A stretch of DNA of 6,834 nucleotides from assembly GCA_031290405.1 (NCBI GenBank), contig JAITNO010000148.1, positions 1 to 6,834 of the forward strand, read 5' to 3'. Below, one piece after another: positions 1-5,001 of this stretch (the first letter of the stretch is position 1; each line of letters starts with the position of its first letter). The notes below the pieces were generated by a model, which saw only the letters and a program-made list of their open reading frames with translations, made no database searches and was not told where the DNA came from. The stretch comes from Spirochaetaceae bacterium. GTDB lineage: Bacteria; Spirochaetota; Spirochaetia; Treponematales; Breznakiellaceae. The position numbers and the translations under genes were made by a program.

Positions 1-203
1 CCCAGCCCTTGCAGCGCGGCAAGGGCCTCTATCGCCGCGCACAGCTCCATCCGGTTGTTCGTCGTCGCCCTCTGCGCGCCCCAGTTTTCGGCCACCACGA
101 CGCGCTCTTTCCCCTCGCCACCTGACTCGCAGACGACGTACGCCCAGCCTCCCGGCCCCGGGTTCCCATGACAGCCCCCGTCCGTGTATATCTCGATGTT
201 CAG
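1..203 (-). CDS. rnhA: Ribonuclease HI, 5' part (runs off the window), apparent CTG start
   Basis: RNase HI cleaves the RNA strand of RNA-DNA hybrids in the cytoplasm (primer and R-loop removal). The first 67 codons are present. The start has the family signature NIEIYTDGGCHGNPGPGGW, in which D8 is the first catalytic carboxylate. TTNNRMEL follows, in which E53 is the second. The later catalytic aspartates lie beyond the window edge. The start is odd. In this frame a TGA lies at 216-218 and only GAA GCG CTC CTC stand between it and the CTG at 201-203, so no ATG, GTG or TTG is available. The next in-frame Met is M52, after the active-site core. The CTG overlaps the TGA stop of the upstream regulator gene (CTGA), which suggests translation by termination and re-initiation. 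No Shine-Dalgarno sequence is seen; the bases before the CTG read CTCCTC. Identity is very secure; the exact start is inferred. Confidence 0.93.
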   Translation of the reverse strand, partial: MNIEIYTDGGCHGNPGPGGWAYVVCESGGEGKERVVVAENWGAQRATTNNRMELCAAIEALAALQGL

Positions 204-565
204 GAGGAGCGCTTCTCAGGATAATAGGTGGAAAAGAGCCCCTCTACGGCCTGGCAGCAGGCGGCTTCAAAGGCTTCGTGGTTTTCGAGGAACCTTTCGC
301 CGGCCGCGGTCAGATGGGCCTCGCCGCCGCCCTTGCCGCCCTGCTGGCGGAAGACGACCTGGTATTGCAGGCACTCTTCCAGCGTCCGCAGGAGCTTCCA
401 GCCCTTGCTGTAGGACAGCGTCATCTGCTCGCACGCCTGGCGGACGTTGCCGATCTCTTTGATAAACTTTAACAGTTTGATCATGCCCGGGCCGCAGAAC
501 GGCTCGCCCGGCCCGCCTGGGTGGGCTAAAAAAACCTTCGTTACCGGCTTGAATTCGTTTTTCAT
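200..565 (-). CDS. Stand-alone ModE-type winged-helix DNA-binding protein (no molybdate-binding domain)
   Basis: A 121-residue probable cytoplasmic transcription regulator. It resembles the N-terminal DNA-binding domain of ModE, which belongs to the LysR-like winged-helix group. After a short N-terminal strand with the signature EPFCGPG (residues 21-27), a helix-turn-helix runs from about residue 28 to 66, including NVRQACEQMTLSYSKGWKLL. A wing follows with the glycine-rich QQGGKGGGEAHLT (74-86). ModE itself is about 260 residues and carries C-terminal molybdate-binding (TOBE/Mop) domains; none is present here, so what it senses, if anything, is unknown. The start is supported by GAGGAG about seven bases upstream of the ATG. 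It lies 40 bases after prs, and its TGA overlaps the apparent CTG start of rnhA. Family assignment is good; target genes and ligand are unknown. A role in molybdenum or molybdoenzyme control is only a guess from the family. Confidence 0.85.
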   Translation of the reverse strand: MKNEFKPVTKVFLAHPGGPGEPFCGPGMIKLLKFIKEIGNVRQACEQMTLSYSKGWKLLRTLEECLQYQVVFRQQGGKGGGEAHLTAAGERFLENHEAFEAACCQAVEGLFSTYYPEKRSS

Positions 566-605
566 ACAATTTCTCCTCTGCGGCGGCGCTGATTAACCCA
601 GCGCG

Positions 606-1865
606 TCAATCGCGCGTCGCATTCGCCTTCGCCAAAAGCGTGTTGATTATCTTGTCGCGGTTGTCCAGAATCGAGCTGAGCGACAGCCCCTGGTGCAGGT
701 GCGAAATAGTCTGGGCGAAGAGCTTGGTTATATTCACCTTGTAATACCACTCCCGTTTGGGGAGCTTTTCGTGGTGCACGGCGTTTGTCCCGATAATCCG
801 GTAAAACAGCCCCTGCTTATATGCCTCGTCGAAGATTTCCAGCGCCCCGCCGGAAAAAAGCGGCAGGCTTACCGCGCAGATGATCTTGTCCGCCCCGCCC
901 TTCTCTTTGAGGAACTTCATCGCGTTCAGCAGCGTGCCCCCTGTGTCGAGCATATCGTCCGCCATAAAAACGGTCTTGCCCCGAACGTCTCCCAGCAACT
1001 TTATGTCCTTGATGTTGGAATCCGAGGCGGTCTTTGAAATCTTCGAATAATCGCGCTCTTTGTAGATCATGGCAAGCGGCTTTTTCAGCGCGACCGCATA
1101 GAACTTGTTGCGGTCGACGGCGCCCGTATCCGGCGCGACAACGACAAAATCCTCGCTCAGCAGGATCACTTTGGCCAGCGCTTCGATAATCTGATAGCTT
1201 GCGTGGAGGTTTTCAAAGCTCAGTATGGAAAAGCCGTTGCCGATTTCCCGCGAATGAATGTCCAGCGTGATGATGCGGTTCACGCCGAGCCGCTCGAATA
1301 TCATCCCGATGCGGCTTGCCGTCAACGCCTCCCGCCCCTGAGCCTTGTGCTGACGGGAATACGGATAGACGGGAAGGACGAGGGTAATCCGCCCCGCCCC
1401 GCTCCTGCGCGCCGCGTCCACCATAACAAAGATCGACGTCAGATGGTCGTTCACCGTAAGCCTCTTCGTTACCACCGAGCCCTCTTTGTCCGTGAATTTA
1501 ACCGGATGGCGGTTTTCCACGTCCTGCACGATGTAGAGGTCGCGCCCGCGGATGGATTCCAGAATCTCCGACTTGATTTCGCCGTTGGAAAACATCGACC
1601 AGCGCGTCTTAACCCTAAAACGCGGCACATGAAGCTGCAAGTCCTTGCTGCGCGGGCACGCCCCCGACGAAGTAATCTCGTTGATAAAGTTAATCTGCCT
1701 GGCAACCTCGCCCTCTGGAAGGCCGTAGCGCTTCGCCATATCGGCGGAGGTTTTTTCAAAAACCCTGCCGTATTCGGTTTTTAGATGAAATATCAACTGC
1801 CCGGCAAAAACATCGCCCCCGGGACACGACACGATACCAAGATTCGCCGGATTTGAATAACTCAT
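606..1865 (-). CDS. prs: Ribose-phosphate pyrophosphokinase (PRPP synthetase), long form
   Basis: Makes phosphoribosyl pyrophosphate from ribose 5-phosphate and ATP, feeding purine, pyrimidine, NAD, histidine and tryptophan synthesis in the cytoplasm. Family motifs appear in order. NGEI (94-97) lies in the ATP-site region. YPYSRQHK (168-174) gives the ATP-binding Arg-Gln, and LDIHS (201-205) a conserved His. K269 and R271 in IYKERDY match the catalytic flexible-loop residues. The PRPP loop is ADDMLDTGGT (302-311). At 419 residues it is about 100 longer than the usual 310-320. The extra length is mostly in the N-terminal third (about residues 30-85 and 117-135), plus a C-terminal extension. 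This long form resembles, from memory, spirochaete Prs proteins. The gene starts 27 bases after selA, and its Shine-Dalgarno is weak (GGTAAG, inside a small palindrome). The catalytic motifs look intact, so I expect an active enzyme. Confidence 0.95.
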   Translation of the reverse strand: MSYSNPANLGIVSCPGGDVFAGQLIFHLKTEYGRVFEKTSADMAKRYGLPEGEVARQINFINEITSSGACPRSKDLQLHVPRFRVKTRWSMFSNGEIKSEILESIRGRDLYIVQDVENRHPVKFTDKEGSVVTKRLTVNDHLTSIFVMVDAARRSGAGRITLVLPVYPYSRQHKAQGREALTASRIGMIFERLGVNRIITLDIHSREIGNGFSILSFENLHASYQIIEALAKVILLSEDFVVVAPDTGAVDRNKFYAVALKKPLAMIYKERDYSKISKTASDSNIKDIKLLGDVRGKTVFMADDMLDTGGTLLNAMKFLKEKGGADKIICAVSLPLFSGGALEIFDEAYKQGLFYRIIGTNAVHHEKLPKREWYYKVNITKLFAQTISHLHQGLSLSSILDNRDKIINTLLAKANATRD

Positions 1866-1866
1866 T

Positions 1867-1879
1867 ATGGTCTTACCAT
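1867..1879. repeat. Small palindrome at the prs ribosome-binding region
   Basis: ATGGT and ACCAT are perfect inverted repeats around a 3-base centre, one base upstream of the prs start codon at 1863-1865. In the mRNA the only purine-rich stretch available as a Shine-Dalgarno (GGTAAG) lies within this 5-bp hairpin. Such a short stem is weak, so an effect on translation is possible but unproven. Confidence 0.3.
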
Positions 1880-1892
1880 GACATACATAACA

Positions 1893-3338
1893 TTAAGTTT
1901 CAAGAGCCACCGAGGAGGGGAGGCCCCCCTCCTCGCCGACGGCCTCGGCGAATGAGGCGGCGATTATGCGTTCGTCGCCGGGGAGGAGCGTGCGGACGTG
2001 GAGGACGACGCTGCCGTCGCGGATGGCCGGAATTACTGGAATGCGGGCGTTTCGCAGGCCCGCGGCCAGCGTTTCGGCGCCGCCGGAGGGGGCTCGCATT
2101 GCCACGCCGAACCCGGGCAACTCGTCCGTCGGGTAGGCGCCGCCCCCTATCGCGTCGCGGGTCTGGACGACGGCGACGGCATAGTCGGCGCGGCTCTTTG
2201 CCGCCGCCGCCTTCAGTATGCGGCGCAATGTGCGGGCTTTTTTAAGAAGCGCATCTTGGCCTGCTTCGATCATCCCGACGACGGGTATCTCCTGCCGTCT
2301 GCCGGAAAGGTAGAGCCTGAGCGTCGCGTCAAACGCGGCAAGCGTCATTTTATCCACCCGCAGCGCCCGCAGAAGCTGGTGGCGCTTCATCTTGTCTATC
2401 AAGGGCTTTGAACCTGCGACGACGCCAATCTGCGGGCCGCCCAGGAGCTTGTCGCCTGAAAACGTGACGACGCCGGAGCCGGCTTTAAGGCAATCGCGGA
2501 CGGTTGGTTCGCGGTCTGCAAAGGGCGCATTGAGCGGGCAGAGGAGGCCGCTGCCCAGATCCTCCATGAAGACGAGGTTGCGCGAGGCGGCCAGGCGCGC
2601 CAGCTCTTCGCGGGGAGTGGATTGAACAAACCCCTCTATCCGGTAATTCGACGGGTGAACCTTGAGCACACAGGCCGTATTTTCCGTGATGGCGTTTTCA
2701 TAGTCGCCTATGCGCGTCGCGTTTGTACAGCCGACGGCGACCATTCTTGCGCCGGAAAAGGAAAGGATGTCGGGGATCCTGAAGGAGGCGCCTATCTCGA
2801 CCAGTTCGCCGGCGGACACGATGACTTCGCGTCCCGCCGCCGTCGCCGACAGCGCCAGGAGCGCCGCCGCCGCGTTGTTGTTGACGACGAGCGCCGCCTC
2901 CGCGCCCGTCATGCGGCAGACCGCCCATTCAACGTGGGCGTTGCGCTCCCCCCGTCCGCCCTTTTCCGGCGAATACTCCAGGGCGCTGTACACGCCCGCA
3001 ATGTCATGCGCCGCGCGAAGCGCCTCGGCGGCAAGCGGAGCGCGTCCGAGGTTCGTGTGCACCACCACGCCGGTGGCGTTGACGACCCGCTTCAGCGTGC
3101 TCCACATCCTCTTGCCAAGCGCGCTTTGCGCGCGAAGCGCCGCACATTCATCGAGCGGCGCTTCGACGGGGGTTCCGCCCCGTATGTCGCCTCTAAGGCC
3201 GTCGAGGGCCTCCGCGATGATGCTTTTTACCTGCTCCCTGCCGAGCTTTTCGAGGAACTCCGCCGCCCAGGGCGCGTTAAGAAGGTCATCCATCGCCGGA
3301 ATCGAACGCAATAAACCGCTGATAGTGGAATCGGACAT
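1893..3338 (-). CDS. selA: L-seryl-tRNA(Sec) selenium transferase (selenocysteine synthase)
   Basis: A pyridoxal-phosphate enzyme that converts seryl-tRNA(Sec) to selenocysteinyl-tRNA(Sec) with selenophosphate, a key step for selenoprotein synthesis in the bacterial cytoplasm. At 481 residues it is close to the family length (463 in E. coli). Conserved landmarks include NATGVVVHTNLGRAPL (87-102), EYSPEKGGRG (121-130), the EDLGSG motif with D260, and FSGDKLLGGPQ (293-303), in which K297 is the lysine expected to hold PLP. The ATG is supported by GGGGAGG about five bases upstream. It follows the dehydrogenase gene by 15 bases and precedes prs by 27, so it is probably co-transcribed with both. 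Its usual partners selB, selC and selD are not in the window, and I see no selenoprotein gene here. Its presence nevertheless implies that the organism makes selenoproteins. The final codons contain a strong hairpin, listed separately. Confidence 0.97.
   Translation of the reverse strand: MSDSTISGLLRSIPAMDDLLNAPWAAEFLEKLGREQVKSIIAEALDGLRGDIRGGTPVEAPLDECAALRAQSALGKRMWSTLKRVVNATGVVVHTNLGRAPLAAEALRAAHDIAGVYSALEYSPEKGGRGERNAHVEWAVCRMTGAEAALVVNNNAAAALLALSATAAGREVIVSAGELVEIGASFRIPDILSFSGARMVAVGCTNATRIGDYENAITENTACVLKVHPSNYRIEGFVQSTPREELARLAASRNLVFMEDLGSGLLCPLNAPFADREPTVRDCLKAGSGVVTFSGDKLLGGPQIGVVAGSKPLIDKMKRHQLLRALRVDKMTLAAFDATLRLYLSGRRQEIPVVGMIEAGQDALLKKARTLRRILKAAAAKSRADYAVAVVQTRDAIGGGAYPTDELPGFGVAMRAPSGGAETLAAGLRNARIPVIPAIRDGSVVLHVRTLLPGDERIIAASFAEAVGEEGGLPSSVALET
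1911..1935 (-). repeat. Perfect 10-bp GC-rich hairpin in the last codons of selA
   Basis: Arms 1911-1920 (CGAGGAGGGG) and 1926-1935 (CCCCTCCTCG) are exact reverse complements separated by a 5-base loop. The stem ends 15 bases before the selA stop codon on the mRNA strand. The following sequence is not T-rich, so it is not a classical intrinsic terminator. It encodes the low-complexity EEGGLPSS at the SelA C-terminus, where family conservation is low. A role as a pause, processing site or mRNA-stability element between selA and prs is possible. Confidence 0.6.
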
Positions 3339-3353
3339 GACTGCCTCCCCTCT

Positions 3354-4370
3354 CTATAAGCTGATGACGACTTTGCGGACTCCGGCGTTGTTTTTATCGA
3401 CGTAATCGAAGGCTTCGACCATTTCGGCCAGGGGGAAGACTTTGGTGACGAAGCCGGCCAGGGGGAGGCGGCCGTGTTCAAGGTGGTCTATGACGATGGG
3501 GAAGCGGTGGGTCTGGAGGCGCGAGCCGCAGATGGCGAGTTCTTTTTTGATGATGCCGACGGGGGCGATTGCGCTGGGCTGTTCGTTGAACGAGAGTTCG
3601 ACGACGCGGCCTGCGGCGGATGTTATTTCAACGGCGTCTTCAAAGCTTTTCTGGTTGCATACGGCGTCGATCGTAACGTTGCTGCCCATGCCGCCGCTTA
3701 TCTGGCGCACCTGGGCGAAGAGGTCTTGGCTCTGGGGGTTGATGGTCCAGTCTGCGCCGCACTGCGCGGCGTAGTGGAGTTTTTCGTCGACGAGGTCGCT
3801 CGCGATGACCTTGGCGCCGGCCAGTTTGGCGTTGACGACGGCGGTAAGGCCGATGGTCCCCGCGCCCATGACCAGGACGTAGTCGCCTTTCTGCACGTTG
3901 CCCCGGTGGCAGGCTTGCGCGCCGATGGTGAAGGGCTCGACGAGGACGGCTTCGTCCCAGGGTGTTTTGGCGGGGAGACGGTGCGCCTTCTCTTGCGGCA
4001 CGACGATGTACTCTTGGCAGCCGCCGTCGATGTGGACGCCCATGACGGCGAGCGTCTCGCAGATGTTGGGCCTTCCCTGCCGGCAGGCGTAGCAGCGGCC
4101 GCAGGAGACGATGGGCTCGACGACGACGTGGTCGCCTTTTTTGATCCGGGCGACGGCGGGGCCTGCGTCGGCGACGATGCCGACGAACTCGTGTCCCCAG
4201 ACGCGGGGATAGGTGGCGAAGGGGTTTTTGCCGTGGCGGATGTGGACGTCCGACCCGCAGATGCCTACGCGCTTGACTTGAATGAGTACGTCCTGCGGGC
4301 CGACGACTTTGGGTTCTTCCCGCTCGGCGATTTTCAGGACTCCGGGTTTTTCGACTATTCCTACTTTCAT
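3354..4370 (-). CDS. Zinc-dependent medium-chain dehydrogenase, LgoD/YjjN-like (sugar-acid or polyol dehydrogenase)
   Basis: A 338-residue cytoplasmic NAD(P)-dependent oxidoreductase that should interconvert a secondary alcohol of a sugar acid or polyol with the ketone. Expected catalytic zinc ligands are C38 (GICGSD), H60 and E61 (GHEF) and E145 (VEPF). The structural zinc site is C90, C93, C96 and C104. The nucleotide-binding turn is GAGTIG (169-174), and D192 after the second strand favours NAD over NADP. HIRHGKNPFATYPRVWGHEF and TLAVMGVHIDGG strongly recall E. coli LgoD (YjjN, L-galactonate 5-dehydrogenase), but the substrate cannot be read from sequence. The frame opens 15 codons earlier at 4415. 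I chose the ATG at 4370 because GGAGGAA lies six bases upstream and MKVGIVEKPG is the usual family N-terminus. It appears to be the first gene of the minus-strand cluster, 15 bases before selA. Confidence 0.93.
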   Translation of the reverse strand: MKVGIVEKPGVLKIAEREEPKVVGPQDVLIQVKRVGICGSDVHIRHGKNPFATYPRVWGHEFVGIVADAGPAVARIKKGDHVVVEPIVSCGRCYACRQGRPNICETLAVMGVHIDGGCQEYIVVPQEKAHRLPAKTPWDEAVLVEPFTIGAQACHRGNVQKGDYVLVMGAGTIGLTAVVNAKLAGAKVIASDLVDEKLHYAAQCGADWTINPQSQDLFAQVRQISGGMGSNVTIDAVCNQKSFEDAVEITSAAGRVVELSFNEQPSAIAPVGIIKKELAICGSRLQTHRFPIVIDHLEHGRLPLAGFVTKVFPLAEMVEAFDYVDKNNAGVRKVVISL

Positions 4371-4376
4371 ATGTTG

Positions 4377-4383
4377 TTCCTCC
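4377..4383 (-). promoter_or_regulatory. Ribosome-binding site deciding the dehydrogenase start
   Basis: On the minus strand GGAGGAA lies six bases before the ATG at 4368-4370. It supports that start over the in-frame ATG 45 bases upstream. Confidence 0.8.
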
Positions 4384-4448
4384 GATGTGGGCGTCAGTTT
4401 GACGTACGAGGGCATTTATTGCAAGACAGGTTCGAGGCATCGAGGCAC

Positions 4449-4477
4449 AGAATAAAAAATACCCCACTGTGAATAAA
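4449..4477 (-). promoter_or_regulatory. Weak candidate sigma-70 promoter for the dehydrogenase-selA-prs cluster
   Basis: On the minus strand TTTATT (4472-4477) and TATTCT (4449-4454) are 17 bases apart, in the AT-rich part of the gap between the dehydrogenase and the transposase fragment. The -35 match is poor. This is simply the best pair I can find in the 160-base divergent region, where a promoter for the cluster is expected. Confidence 0.25.
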
Positions 4478-4523
4478 CGCATAGGATAATCAAAAGAGGG
4501 AACTATGCTATAGTCACAGGGGG
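4462..4523. repeat. Inverted repeat flanking the divergent control region
   Basis: CCCC-A-CTGTGA (4462-4472) is mirrored by TCACAG-GGGG (4514-4523): ten base pairs with one bulged A, separated by 41 bases. It spans the space between the start regions of the dehydrogenase cluster and the transposase remnant. It could be a pair of regulator half-sites, a hairpin, or part of the left end of the insertion sequence. The sequence alone does not decide among these. Confidence 0.4.
4506..4514 (+). promoter_or_regulatory. Extended -10 promoter element of the transposase remnant
   Basis: TGCTATAGT is a near-consensus extended -10 (TG-N-TATAGT) 16 bases upstream of the transposase ATG. No good -35 is visible, which extended -10 promoters can lack. 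Transcription would start near 4521, so the leader would be only about ten bases long and the purine-rich GGGGGAGGGGGA before the ATG would be partly cut. Confidence 0.4.
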
Positions 4524-4530
4524 AGGGGGA

Positions 4531-4932
4531 ATGGCAAAGAAAAGTGCGAAAGGAGAGGAAATCAGGACTCTGATGAAGGGTTTGCCTGCTGATGCGATAG
4601 ACAGCATAGGGATAGAGCCGTTGAAAGAGTTGCGTGAACAGTTCGAGAGCCTAAAAGACGCGCGGTTTCAACCGTTTGTGGAGCGCCGCTTGTCGGACAT
4701 TGTGATGATAACGCTCATCGCGGTTATGGCGGAGGCGGACGAATGGGTGGAAATCGGGATGTTTGCGAAGGCGAAAGAGGCGTGGCTGCGGACATTTCTT
4801 CCGCTTGAGAACGAGATGCCGTCGCACGACGCGATACAGCGGGCGCTGAGCCGGATAGACGGCGCGGCGCTGACAGGGCGGCCTCCTTCGGGGGGCCGCG
4901 CCCGCCGTTCTTGCGCCGTTTCCTGGTTGTAG
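4531..4932 (+). pseudogene. ISAs1-family transposase, 5' remnant
   Basis: The first roughly 113 residues match the N-terminal region of ISAs1-family (H-repeat-like) DDE transposases. Typical stretches are RRLSDIVMITLIAVMAEADEW (starting near residue 52), EIGMFAKAKEAWLRTFLPLE, and MPSHDAIQRALSRID, which ends near residue 112. Intact members are about 350-400 residues with a DDE catalytic core. Here the similarity stops near 4873, and the frame continues for only about 20 unrelated residues (starting GRPPSGGRARR) before a stop. The next gene begins 69 bases later, so no room remains for the missing two thirds. This is a deletion remnant, not a single frameshift. No catalytic residues are present, so it cannot transpose. 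By eye its base composition is less GC-rich than the neighbouring genes, consistent with acquired DNA. Right-end inverted repeats and a target duplication could not be identified. Confidence 0.85.
4876..4902 (+). repeat. Very stable GC hairpin with TTCG tetraloop at the transposase break point
   Basis: GCGGCCTCC (4878-4886) and GGGGGCCGC (4891-4899) pair over nine positions, including one G-T, closing a TTCG loop in the favoured C(TTCG)G context. Two further G-C pairs can add after a one-base bulge. It begins within a few bases of where transposase similarity ends. The following bases are not a T-run, so a classical terminator is unlikely. A dispersed palindromic repeat (REP-like) or a folding-prone deletion point is possible. 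Confidence 0.55.
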
Positions 4933-4933
4933 G

Positions 4934-4990
4934 CTCCTCCTTGACAAATCCTGCCGCGCGCATTACCGTCAGCGTGTCCTGCAAGAGGAG
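4934..4990 (+). other. Possible stem that hides the ybaK ribosome-binding site in read-through RNA
   Basis: CTCCT-C-CTTG (4934-4943) can pair with CAAGAGGAG (4982-4990): nine base pairs with one bulged C at 4939 and a 38-base loop. The right arm includes most of the ybaK Shine-Dalgarno (AGGAGG, 4986-4991). The left arm overlaps the -35 box of the candidate ybaK promoter, so RNA from that promoter would lack it. Only RNA entering from the transposase side could form the stem. Confidence 0.3.
4941..4969 (+). promoter_or_regulatory. Candidate sigma-70 promoter for ybaK
   Basis: A perfect TTGACA (4941-4946) is followed, after 17 bases, by TACCGT (4964-4969), a weak -10. Transcription would begin near 4976, about 26 bases before the ybaK ATG and just upstream of its AGGAGG. 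The position just beyond the transposase break suits a gene that must be transcribed on its own. Confidence 0.45.
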
Positions 4991-5001
4991 GGGGGCGGCC
5001 C

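Noticed and set aside
203..209. CTCCTCC on the minus strand just before the rnhA start, resembling the 16S anti-Shine-Dalgarno
   Set aside because: It could base-pair with GGAGG sites elsewhere in the mRNA, but such short matches are common in GC-rich coding sequence, and here it also encodes the end of the regulator. No support for a function.
1911..1935. Hairpin at the selA end as an intrinsic terminator
   Set aside because: The bases after the stem on the mRNA strand (GTGGCTCTTGAAAC) lack a T-run, and prs starts close behind, so termination here is unlikely.
2622..3405. Two plus-strand open frames of about 230 codons opposite selA
   Set aside because: They are shadows of selA caused by high GC content, with low-complexity Ala/Arg-rich translations and no plausible conserved domain.
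3474..4472. 332-codon open frame on the plus strand opposite the dehydrogenase
   Set aside because: It is the mirror of a clear zinc-dehydrogenase gene with intact zinc ligands. Its protein is rich in Asp, Gly and Ala with no family motif, as expected from antisense reading of GC-rich codons.
4876..4902. TTCG-loop hairpin as an intrinsic terminator of the transposase remnant
   Set aside because: It is followed on the plus strand by CGCCGTTCTTGCGCC and on the minus strand by TGTCAGCGCC; neither is a T-tract.
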